Source of the DNA: JBOFFC01 sp051648405
GTDB taxonomy: Bacteria; Planctomycetota; Planctomycetia; Pirellulales; Lacipirellulaceae
Direction of reading: 5' to 3'
Assembly (NCBI GenBank): GCA_051648405.1
Contig: JBOFFC010000177.1
Coordinates: forward strand, 1 to 10,088
DNA length: 10,088 nt
Of this stretch, positions 1 to 5,891 are shown piece after piece (position 1 is the first letter of the stretch; each line of letters starts with the position of its first letter). Below the pieces are notes generated by a model, which made no database searches, was not told where the DNA came from, and saw only the letters and a list, made by a program, of their open reading frames with translations. Made by a program: the position numbers and the translations under genes.

Positions 1-1053
1 GTAGACCGTCGCTCGCAGCGCGAACAACCCTTGGTTCGAGCAAACGTTGCTGGTCGCCTTGTCGCGGCGGATGTGCTGCTCGCGCGTTTGCAGCGTGAGC
101 ACGAAGCAGCGGTTGCCGCGACGGTCCGTCGTCTGCCCGACGATCCGGCCCGGCATGCGCCGCACGAGGCTCTCGCGGCAGGCGAGGACCCCCAGGTAGG
201 GGCCGCCGTACTGCATCGGCGAGCCGAGCGACTGCCCCTCGCAGACCGCGACGTCGGCGCCCTGGCCGACGCCCGACCAGTCGCCGGGCCGTTTGAGGAC
301 CCCCAGGCCGATGGGGTCGAACACGGCGATCACCAGCGCCACCGCGTCGTGCGCCAGCCGCGTGAGCTCGTCGGCCTCTTCGATTGCGCCGAAGAAGTTC
401 GGTTGCTGGATCACCACGCAGGCCGTCTTGTCGTTGAGCGCGGCGGCGAGGTCCGCCGGTTCGATCACGCCGGCCGACGTGGCGACCGTCACGACTTCGG
501 CCGAGAGCGTCGCCAGGTAGGTGACGATCGTCTGGCGGTACTCGGGGTGCAACGAGTCGGGGAGCACCACGCGCCGGCGGCCCGGTTGCGCGGCGAGGGC
601 CATCAGCACCCCTTCAGCGGCCGAGCTGGCCCCGTCGTAGAGGCTGCTGTTCGAGACGTCGAGCCCGGTGAGCCGCGTGACGAGCGACTGGTACTCGAAC
701 ATCGCCTGCAAGTTGCCCTGCGCGACCTCGGCCTGGTACGGCGTGTAGCTGGTGTAGAACTCGCCGCGGCTGGCGATCGCATCGACGACCGACGGCACGA
801 AGTGGTCGTAGCAACCACCCCCCAGGAACGACACGGGGCCCGGCCCGTTGCCGGCCGCCGGCGTGTTCTTCGCCGCGAGCGACCGCATGTGGCGGTCGAG
901 CTCCTGCTCGCCGAGCGCCGCGGGGATGTCGAGGTCGCCGCGGAACCGCAGCCCGGCGGGGACCTGGGCCGCGATCAGCTCTTCGATCGACCCGACGCCG
1001 ATCGACGCCAGCATCTCGGCCACGTCGTCGTCGGTGTTGTAGGTGAAGGGCAT
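1..1053 (-). CDS. gcvPA: Glycine dehydrogenase (decarboxylating) subunit 1, GcvPA, partial
   Basis: This is the alpha half of the split P protein of the glycine cleavage system. With GcvPB it decarboxylates glycine and passes the aminomethyl group to the lipoyl arm of GcvH in the cytoplasm. The sequence shows 351 residues from the ATG at 1053, starting MPFTYNTDDDVAEMLASIG. Family signatures are the FLGGGCYDHFVPSVVD block (76-91), YTPYQAEVAQGNLQAMFEYQ (103-122), SSLYDGASSAAEG (136-148), the SLGSPMQYGGPYLG block (275-288) and KATSNVCSNQGLFAL near 332-346. The PLP-binding lysine belongs to GcvPB, so its absence here is expected. The family is usually about 440-450 residues, so roughly the last 90-100 are cut off by the left edge. 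No clear Shine-Dalgarno sequence precedes the start. It is the third gene of a gcvT-gcvH-gcvPA operon, and gcvPB is expected to follow outside the window. Confidence 0.96.
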   Translation of the reverse strand, partial: MPFTYNTDDDVAEMLASIGVGSIEELIAAQVPAGLRFRGDLDIPAALGEQELDRHMRSLAAKNTPAAGNGPGPVSFLGGGCYDHFVPSVVDAIASRGEFYTSYTPYQAEVAQGNLQAMFEYQSLVTRLTGLDVSNSSLYDGASSAAEGVLMALAAQPGRRRVVLPDSLHPEYRQTIVTYLATLSAEVVTVATSAGVIEPADLAAALNDKTACVVIQQPNFFGAIEEADELTRLAHDAVALVIAVFDPIGLGVLKRPGDWSGVGQGADVAVCEGQSLGSPMQYGGPYLGVLACRESLVRRMPGRIVGQTTDRRGNRCFVLTLQTREQHIRRDKATSNVCSNQGLFALRATVY

Positions 1054-1188
1054 GGGAGGGAAGGCGGAAGGGTGAACGATGAAGGATGAAGAACGAGGTC
1101 GGTCGCAGAGCAGAGCGGTGGGTGGACTGGAGTCGGATGAGCGACTTGCGTCCCTTCATCCTTCAGCACTCATCCTTCCTACTTCCGC
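1054..1188. repeat. gcvH-gcvPA spacer with 12-bp inverted repeat of GAAGGATGAAG type
   Basis: This 135-bp spacer lies between the gcvH stop and the gcvPA start. It contains a perfect 12-bp inverted repeat: TGAAGGATGAAG at 1080-1091 and its complement CTTCATCCTTCA at 1154-1165, about 62 bases apart. Purine-rich words on the left (GGAAGGCGGAAGG, 1059-1071) are mirrored loosely by CATCCTTCCTACTTCCGC on the right (1171-1188). No gene or clear promoter is visible. The arrangement suggests the remains of a short non-coding element inserted in the operon, or a spacer hairpin in the mRNA. That reading is inference from the symmetry alone. Confidence 0.5.
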
Positions 1189-1584
1189 TCACGCTTCGTC
1201 GGCGCACATCTTCTCGTAGGCGGCGTGGTCCATCAGCGCGGCGAGATTCGATTCGTCCGTGACGCGGATCTTGGCGATCCAGCCGGCGCCGTAGGGGTCG
1301 TCGCTGAGCTTCTCGAGGGTGTCGGGGAGCGACGTGTTGACCTCGATCACCTCCCCGGCGATCGGCGCGTAGATGTCGCTAACCGCCTTGACCGACTCGA
1401 CTTCACAGAACGACTCCTCGGGGGCGACCGTCCGGCCGACCTTGGGGAGCTCCATGAACACCAGGTCGGTGAGCGCCTCGACGGCGAACTTCGAAATCCC
1501 GACCGTCGCGACCTTGGCCCCGCCGGCGTCGGCAAGGGCGACCCACTCGTGCGTCTTGGCGTACAGCAGCTTGGTAGGGTCCAT
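1189..1584 (-). CDS. gcvH: Glycine cleavage system H protein
   Basis: This is the lipoyl carrier of the glycine cleavage system. It shuttles the aminomethyl group from the P protein to the T protein and is then reoxidised by dihydrolipoamide dehydrogenase. The 131-residue product has the normal family length and starts MDPTKLLYAKTHEWV, containing the typical THEW box (11-14). The lipoylation site is Lys66 in ESVKAVSD (63-70). It is followed by the conserved YAPIAGEVIEVN stretch and the NTSLPDTLEKLSDDPYGAGW region, which ends the single hammerhead lipoyl fold. The ATG at 1584 matches the conserved N terminus. The gene lies 92 bp after gcvT and 135 bp before gcvPA on the same strand. Lipoylation needs LipA/LipB or LplA encoded elsewhere. 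Confidence 0.98.
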   Translation of the reverse strand: MDPTKLLYAKTHEWVALADAGGAKVATVGISKFAVEALTDLVFMELPKVGRTVAPEESFCEVESVKAVSDIYAPIAGEVIEVNTSLPDTLEKLSDDPYGAGWIAKIRVTDESNLAALMDHAAYEKMCADEA

Positions 1585-1676
1585 GGCGAATAAAGACTGC
1601 GGAGTTCGGAGTGCGGAAGGCGGAATCGAAGCGGTCGAAGCGATCCGAAAGCTTCAGCGTACGGAGCGCGTCAAAG
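1585..1676. repeat. gcvT-gcvH spacer with degenerate GCGGA short repeats
   Basis: The spacer holds a run of near-repeated words, TGCGGAGT-TCGGAG-TGCGGAA-GGCGGAA (1598-1625), followed by the direct repeat TCGAAGCG at 1626-1633 and 1635-1642. The 11-mer GGAAGGCGGAA at 1615-1625 also occurs at 1059-1069, in front of gcvPA. No ORF or clear ribosome binding site is present. It may be low-complexity filler typical of this genome's intergenic regions, or the trace of a small repeat family. Function unknown. Confidence 0.4.
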
Positions 1677-2801
1677 TCACACGGGTCGCTTGTAGAAGGG
1701 GAGCGGGACAACCGTCGCGGGGCTGGCGGCGCCGCGGACGTCGACCGCCAGCCGCGTCCCCGCGGCGGCGAGCGTCGGGGGGACCATCGCCATCGCGATA
1801 CCGCGCCCCAGCGTCGGCGAGGCCGTGCCGCTGGTGACCGTCCCGACCGGCGCGTCGCCGTCGAGCACTGTGTAGCCCTCGCGCGGCGGGCGCTTCCCCT
1901 CGACGGCCAGGCCGACGCGCACCCGTTGCACGCCCGCGTCGCGCTGCGCCCGCAAGGCGCCCGAGCCGACGAAGTCACGCGGCGCGCCGTCGGCGCCATC
2001 GAAGTTCACTGCAAACCCCAGTCCCGCCTCGAGCGGCGTGATCTCTTCGAGCAGCTCGTGCCCGTACAGCGGCATGGCCGCTTCGAGCCGCAGCGTGTCG
2101 CGCGACGCCAGGCCGCACGGCTTGCCCCCGGCGTCGATCAGCGCCTGCCAAAGGGACGTCGCGTCGTCGGCCGCGCAGATCAGCTCGAAACCGTCCTCGC
2201 CCGTGTAGCCGGTGCGACTCGCCGAGCAGTTCACTCCGCCGACGTCGATCGCGACGCACGACGTGTAGTACCGCATCGCGCCCAGCGGCGCATCGGTCAT
2301 CCGCGCGAGCATCGCCACCGCGTTAGGACCTTGGACGGCGATCATCGCCGTGCGCTGGGTGTGGTCGTCGAGCTGGGCGTCGAAGCCCGTTCCCTGGTGA
2401 TTGAACCAGTCCCACAGCTTCACGCGGTTGCCGGCGTTCACCACCAGGCCGTAGTCGGTCCCCTGGGTGTCGTTGGCGGCGCGACCGACGAGCACGTCGT
2501 CGAGCGCCCCGCCGGACTCGTTGCAAGCCAGCCCGTAGCGGACCTGCCCCGGCGCAAGGGCCGAGGCGCGGCGCGTCAGCAGCAGGTCGAGCAGGGGGGC
2601 TGCCTGGGGGCCGACGAACGACATCCGCCCCATGTGCGAGACGTCGAACAGGCCGACCGCCGTGCGCGTAGCGACGTGCTCTGCGGTAATGGACCCGTAC
2701 TGCACCGGCATCAGCCAGCCGGCGAAATCGACCATCCGGCCCCCGTGCGCGGAGTGCCAGTCGGCGAGCGGCGTGCGGGAGAGCGTTTCGGCGACGGTCA
2801 T
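1677..2801 (-). CDS. gcvT: Glycine cleavage system T protein (aminomethyltransferase)
   Basis: GcvT moves the one-carbon unit from aminomethylated GcvH to tetrahydrofolate. It yields 5,10-methylene-THF and ammonia in the cytoplasm. The 374-residue product has the usual length. It opens with HSAHGGRMVDFAGWLMPVQY (16-35) and LFDVSHMGRM (51-60), both typical. ESGGALDDVLVGR (95-107) carries the Asp pair 101-102 that corresponds to the catalytic Asp region of the family. SRTGYTGEDGFE (195-206) and RDTLRLEAAMPLYGHEL (234-250) follow, then TPLEAGLGFAV (255-265). The C-terminal barrel domain follows and ends PLPFYKRPV. The ATG at 2801 fits the conserved start. It is the first gene of the gcv operon, 136 bp downstream of rnr. 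No glycine riboswitch is recognisable upstream, so control is more likely transcriptional. Confidence 0.98.
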   Translation of the reverse strand: MTVAETLSRTPLADWHSAHGGRMVDFAGWLMPVQYGSITAEHVATRTAVGLFDVSHMGRMSFVGPQAAPLLDLLLTRRASALAPGQVRYGLACNESGGALDDVLVGRAANDTQGTDYGLVVNAGNRVKLWDWFNHQGTGFDAQLDDHTQRTAMIAVQGPNAVAMLARMTDAPLGAMRYYTSCVAIDVGGVNCSASRTGYTGEDGFELICAADDATSLWQALIDAGGKPCGLASRDTLRLEAAMPLYGHELLEEITPLEAGLGFAVNFDGADGAPRDFVGSGALRAQRDAGVQRVRVGLAVEGKRPPREGYTVLDGDAPVGTVTSGTASPTLGRGIAMAMVPPTLAAAGTRLAVDVRGAASPATVVPLPFYKRPV

Positions 2802-2806
2802 CCGGA

Positions 2807-2838
2807 GGGCGCCGGGCGGGGCAGGGGGGGCGCGGGGG
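2807..2838 (+). other. Run of five G-tracts (G-quadruplex motif) beside the gcvT start
   Basis: The plus strand has G-runs at 2807-2809, 2814-2816, 2818-2821, 2824-2830 and 2834-2838, with gaps of 4, 1, 2 and 3 bases. This satisfies the common pattern of four or more G3+ tracts with loops of 1-7. It begins 6 bases upstream of the gcvT start codon. Because gcvT is read from the minus strand, the G-rich strand is the transcription template and the mRNA leader would be C-rich. The pattern is seen directly; folding and any effect are inference. Confidence 0.55.
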
Positions 2839-2849
2839 TGGCTCGCGAT

Positions 2850-2877
2850 ACTTTACCCGTCTCGACGCCTATTAGAA
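2850..2877 (-). promoter_or_regulatory. Weak candidate promoter upstream of gcvT
   Basis: On the minus strand, the hexamer TAAAGT (complement of 2850-2855) is preceded after 16 bases by TTCTAA (complement of 2872-2877). They lie in the only less GC-rich patch of the rnr-gcvT spacer. Both match sigma70-type -10 and -35 boxes only loosely. Position fits a promoter about 50 bases from the gcvT start and downstream of the rnr hairpin. The evidence is weak, and the true start site may be elsewhere or transcription may read through from rnr. Confidence 0.22.
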
Positions 2878-2898
2878 GGGGCTCGCCGTGTCGAACGG

Positions 2899-2924
2899 GG
2901 GCGCAGCAACGGGCCGCTGCGCCC
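2899..2924 (-). terminator. Strong hairpin after rnr, terminator-like without U-tract
   Basis: GGGCGCAGC (2899-2907) and GCTGCGCCC (2916-2924) form a perfect 9-bp stem with an 8-base loop. On the minus strand the hairpin begins about 13 bases past the rnr stop codon. It is followed by CCGTTCG rather than a T-run, so it is not a textbook intrinsic terminator. It may act as a weak or Rho-assisted terminator, or as a 3' end stabiliser that separates rnr from the gcv operon. Confidence 0.5.
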
Positions 2925-2937
2925 GCGACCCCGCGCC

Positions 2938-5430
2938 TCAGCGGCGTTTGCCGCCACCTCCCTTAGGCCGCCCCCGCGGAGGGCCCTTCTTGCCGGCGGC
3001 GGGCTTGCGGTCCGCCATCTTCGCGGCGGTAGGTCGCTTCGGCGTCGGCCCGACGCGTCCCAGGTAGCGGAAGTCGAGCTGCCGCGCATCGACATCGACC
3101 GCCGCCACCGCGACACGCACCGCGTCCCCCAGCCGGAACGAGTTCCCGCCGCGGTAGCCGTTGATCGAGTGGCTCGCGCGGTCGAACTTGAAGTAGTCGT
3201 CCCCCAGCGCCGTGATGTGCACAAACCCCTCGGCCGGCAGGTCCTTCCCCATGATGAACAGGCCGAAGCTCTCGACGCCGGTGATCACCCCCTCGATCTC
3301 CGTGCCGATCTTGTCCGAGAGGTAATTCAGCAGCTTGACCTTGGTGAGCTCGCGCTCGGCGGTCGCCGCCCGCTGCTCGCGCTCGCTGCAATGGTCCCCC
3401 TGCTCGAGCAGCACCGCCGGCTCTTGCCGCGGCTTGCGCCCCGTGTTGAGGCCCTCCAGCAGCCGGTGGACCGTGAGGTCCGGGTAGCGACGGATCGGCG
3501 ACGTGAAGTGGCAGTAGCAATCGCTCGCCAGCGCGTAGTGCCCCTCTTCGGCCGGGCTGTAGACCGCCTTCTGCATCGAACGCAGCGCGGCGAAGTTCAC
3601 CGCGTGCTCGCGCGGGTCCCCCTTCACGCGGGCGAGCAGCTCCTGGACCTCGAACCGGTCTTGCAGGTTGTCGGCCGGCAGGCCGAGCGAGCGGATGAAC
3701 TCGGTGAGCGCCTTCGACTTGCGCGGGTCGGGGTTGCCGTGGACGCGGCGCAGGAACAGCAGCCCCGCCTCGGCCAGGCGTCGCGCGACCGCCTCGTTGG
3801 CCGCCAGCATGAACTCCTCGATGATCTGGTGGCTCTCGGTGTTCTGCTCGACGTGGGCCCCGCACACGCGCCCGTCGTTGTCGAGATCGACCTTCACCTC
3901 GGGCATCGAGAGCTCAAGCGAACCGCGCTCCATCCGCCGCTTGCGCAGCATCATCGCCAGGTCGAACATGTCGGCCAGCAGCGCATCGACCTCGGGGGCG
4001 AGCGCGAGCCCCGCGAGCGCTGCTCCGGGTTGCTGCGCCGGGTCGTCTTTCTTCGCTGGCCGCGCCTTCACCAATCCCTTCGCCGACAGGTACTGATCGA
4101 CCTCTTCGTAGGTGAATCGCCGGCGGCTCTTGATGGCGCTCTTGAACACGTCGGCGCCGACCGGCGCGCCGCTGGCGGTGAACTCGATGACCGCCGTCAT
4201 CGCGTAGCGGACCTTGTCCGGTTGCAGGCTCGCGAGGTTGTTCGAGATCACCTCGGGGAGCATCGGCACAACCTCGTCGGGGAGGTAGACGCTCGTCGCG
4301 CGGTCGTACGCCTCGCGGTCGAGCGGCGTCTTGGGCTGCACGAAGTGCGACACGTCGGCGATGTGCACCCCCAGCTCCCAGTGGCCGCGCTCGAGCCGGC
4401 GCAGCGAGATCGCGTCGTCGAAGTCGCGAGCCGTCGCCGGGTCGATCGTGATCACCACGTCCGGCGTCAGGTCGCGGCGCCCTTCGGGGATCGACTCGTC
4501 GAACGCCTCGGCCTGGCGCCGCGCCTCGGCGAGCGTGTCGTCGGCGAAGTCCCCCGGCAGGCCGAACTCGTACTTGATCGACAGCGTGTCGACCCCCGGC
4601 TGGCCGCGCTCGCCGAGCAGTCGCGTGATGACCCCTTCGCCGTCGCGGACCTGCGACGGGAAGCGGACCATCTCAAGCACCACCTTGTCCCCTTCCTTGG
4701 CGCCCTTTGCGCCCGGGTCGCCCACGTACACGGGGTCGCCAAACACCTTGCCATCGACCCGCACCAGTCCCAAGCCTTCGGCCTCGAAGTACGTGCCGAC
4801 GAACTGGTTCGTGGCCCGCGAGACGACATCGACGACCTTCCCCTCGGCCTTGCCGCGCGGGCCCGCCCCCGAGCGCACGGCGATACGCACCGTGTCGCCG
4901 CTGGCGGCGTCCCCCGTGTTGCGGACGTTGATGTAGACGTCGTCGTCCTTGCCGCTGGCGGCGGGCGTCCCCTCGGGCCGCACGAAGCCGTCCCCCGACG
5001 CCACGCGCCGGAACGTGCCGACGACGTGGTTGCCGCCGGACGCGCGGCGCATCGGCGGGGGCGTCGCGGGTTCGGCGTCGGCGCCGGCCTCGGGATCCTC
5101 GTCAGGAGCGGGGTTCGCGAGCTCTTCGGCGCCAGCGTCGTCGTCGATCGTCACCGCGGCCGCTTCCGCGGCGGGGCTCGCGTGCGCCCTGGCGGGCCGC
5201 CCCATCCCGAGCGCTTCGCGCGCCGGGTGCGCCGCGTCGGTCGGCACGACCAGGTGGTTGGGGCCGAACTCGACATCGCCGGCGCGGACCATCTTCTTGA
5301 TCGTCTTCTTGAGCTCCTCCGCCGCTTCCCCCAGCAGGCCCAGCCGTTCGGCGATCACCCGCGGCTTGACCGCGCGGTACGCCGGGTTGCGGGTGTAGGA
5401 AAGGACCGCGTGGCGGAGCTCTTCGTGCAT
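2938..5430 (-). CDS. rnr: Ribonuclease R (RNB-family 3'-5' exoribonuclease)
   Basis: RNase R degrades structured RNA processively from the 3' end and acts in mRNA decay and RNA quality control. The 830-residue product shows the full family order. A winged-helix N terminus (about 1-64) is followed by an acidic Ala/Pro-rich linker (about 66-132). A first cold-shock domain (134-188, HVVGTFRRVASGDGFV) and a second (about 198-260) come next. The RNB catalytic domain has ITIDPATARDFDDA (327-340), giving the four metal-binding aspartates 330, 336, 338 and 339. It also has TESHQIIEEFMLAANEA (531-547) and HFTSPIRRYPDLTVHRLL (641-658). An S1 domain (about 708-790, EIEGVITGVESFGLFI) and a Lys/Arg/Gly-rich tail (797-830) follow. 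The linker is longer than usual for the family. The ATG at 5430 gives the expected N terminus. The gene is divergent from the zinc-ribbon gene at 5892. Confidence 0.97.
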   Translation of the reverse strand: MHEELRHAVLSYTRNPAYRAVKPRVIAERLGLLGEAAEELKKTIKKMVRAGDVEFGPNHLVVPTDAAHPAREALGMGRPARAHASPAAEAAAVTIDDDAGAEELANPAPDEDPEAGADAEPATPPPMRRASGGNHVVGTFRRVASGDGFVRPEGTPAASGKDDDVYINVRNTGDAASGDTVRIAVRSGAGPRGKAEGKVVDVVSRATNQFVGTYFEAEGLGLVRVDGKVFGDPVYVGDPGAKGAKEGDKVVLEMVRFPSQVRDGEGVITRLLGERGQPGVDTLSIKYEFGLPGDFADDTLAEARRQAEAFDESIPEGRRDLTPDVVITIDPATARDFDDAISLRRLERGHWELGVHIADVSHFVQPKTPLDREAYDRATSVYLPDEVVPMLPEVISNNLASLQPDKVRYAMTAVIEFTASGAPVGADVFKSAIKSRRRFTYEEVDQYLSAKGLVKARPAKKDDPAQQPGAALAGLALAPEVDALLADMFDLAMMLRKRRMERGSLELSMPEVKVDLDNDGRVCGAHVEQNTESHQIIEEFMLAANEAVARRLAEAGLLFLRRVHGNPDPRKSKALTEFIRSLGLPADNLQDRFEVQELLARVKGDPREHAVNFAALRSMQKAVYSPAEEGHYALASDCYCHFTSPIRRYPDLTVHRLLEGLNTGRKPRQEPAVLLEQGDHCSEREQRAATAERELTKVKLLNYLSDKIGTEIEGVITGVESFGLFIMGKDLPAEGFVHITALGDDYFKFDRASHSINGYRGGNSFRLGDAVRVAVAAVDVDARQLDFRYLGRVGPTPKRPTAAKMADRKPAAGKKGPPRGRPKGGGGKRR

Positions 5431-5443
5431 GGATCAGTCCGAG

Positions 5444-5460
5444 GGCGTGCGCGGCACGCC
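5444..5460 (-). promoter_or_regulatory. Short perfect hairpin just before the rnr start codon
   Basis: GGCGTGC (5444-5450) and GCACGCC (5454-5460) form a perfect 7-bp stem with a 3-base loop. The hairpin ends 13 bases upstream of the rnr ATG (5430) and lies where a ribosome would load. A second stem lies further upstream, with GGGCCGGG at 5477-5484 pairing with CCCGGCCC at 5506-5513 across a 21-base loop. They could limit translation or make the leader a substrate for RNases. The pairing is visible; a role is inference. Confidence 0.4.
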
Positions 5461-5710
5461 GTGGCGGGGTAGTCAGGGGCCGGGCGGTTCGCTGAAGGAA
5501 CACGCCCCGGCCCGCGATTGACTCGCCATTAGACGGGGCCGCCCCCCCCTTCGCCATTGGCTGCGCCGGGGGAACGACCCGCTTCCCCCCGTGACGACGG
5601 ACACGGCGCTTTGCCGCTCGCGCAGCTCGATCGCTGAGCCAAAGGGCGCAGGCCCTCGGAGCGCACCGCCGAGCGACTCGACAAGGAACGTCCGGGCCGC
5701 TCGCCGCGGC

Positions 5711-5735
5711 GCTCCCCCGGCTGGCGTCGGAGGCT
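5711..5735. repeat. Segment resembling a dispersed planctomycete intergenic repeat
   Basis: The minus-strand reading of this stretch contains AGCCTCCGACGCCAGCCGG followed by GGGAGC. From memory this resembles a GC-rich palindromic repeat seen between genes in Pirellulales genomes, of which only one arm seems present here. No matching second arm was found in this window. The call rests on recollection of a pattern, not on a search, so confidence is low. Confidence 0.25.
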
Positions 5736-5818
5736 CAGGGGATGAGGCGCCGGCCGCGGCCCGCGGCAGTGGGGCAAACGACCCAAGTCGCTGTCGGGTG
5801 CGCGGTTGAGCTTGTGGA

Positions 5819-5875
5819 AGCGACGCCAGCGGCAAGCTAGGCTGGCAGCCCGCAAGAGGGATTCCCGGCGTCGCT
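5819..5875 (+). promoter_or_regulatory. Inverted repeat in the leader of the zinc-ribbon/T5orf172 gene
   Basis: AGCGACGCC (5819-5827) and GGCGTCGCT (5867-5875) are perfect 9-bp inverted arms separated by 39 bases. The inner part can form a small stem, GGCT (5840-5843) with AGCC (5847-5850). An alternative pairing of GCCAGC (5825-5830) with GCTGGC (5841-5846) competes with the outer stem. The right arm ends 16 bases before the ATG at 5892. This could be a two-half operator or a leader RNA with two mutually exclusive folds. Both readings are inference. Confidence 0.4.
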
Positions 5876-5891
5876 AGCAGTTGGATCGAGG

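Larger units (their letters stand above)
5431..5891. other. Divergent control region between rnr and the zinc-ribbon gene
   Basis: This 461-bp stretch has no credible gene. The open frames across it are Arg/Pro/Ser-rich translations of GC-rich DNA without family features. It must hold the promoters for rnr (minus) and for the gene at 5892 (plus), but no confident -35/-10 pair can be named. It contains the two hairpins near the rnr start, a direct repeat TCGCCATT (5523-5530 and 5551-5558), C- and G-runs at 5541-5549 and 5574-5590, a segment resembling a dispersed repeat (5711-5735), and a 9-bp inverted repeat beside the plus-strand start (5819-5875). No tRNA or known structured RNA was recognised. 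Confidence 0.7.

Noticed and set aside
31..1089. A 352-codon open frame on the plus strand opposite gcvPA
   Set aside because: The minus strand carries conserved GcvPA blocks throughout; the plus frame has no motif.
2802..2937. Possible glycine riboswitch upstream of gcvT
   Set aside because: The spacer lacks the conserved tandem aptamer elements and is only 136 bases with a terminator-like hairpin and G-runs, so no aptamer can be supported.
1611..2966. A 451-codon open frame on the plus strand opposite gcvT
   Set aside because: It is antisense to a clear GcvT, Arg-rich and without recognisable domains, so it is a composition artefact.
2632..5472. A 946-codon open frame on the plus strand opposite rnr
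   Set aside because: It is Arg/Val/Leu/Asp-rich without any family motif and lies fully antisense to a complete, motif-bearing RNase R. Long antisense open frames are common in high-GC genes.
5643..5656. Small hairpin AGGGC-GCAG-GCCCT as a terminator
   Set aside because: The stem is only 5 bp, there is no gene ending beside it, and only a short T-run follows on the minus strand.
5529..5855. Open frames of 108 and 120 codons on the minus strand in the rnr upstream region
   Set aside because: Both are Arg/Ser/Pro/Gly-rich with no domain and overlap each other in different frames, as expected for non-coding GC-rich DNA.
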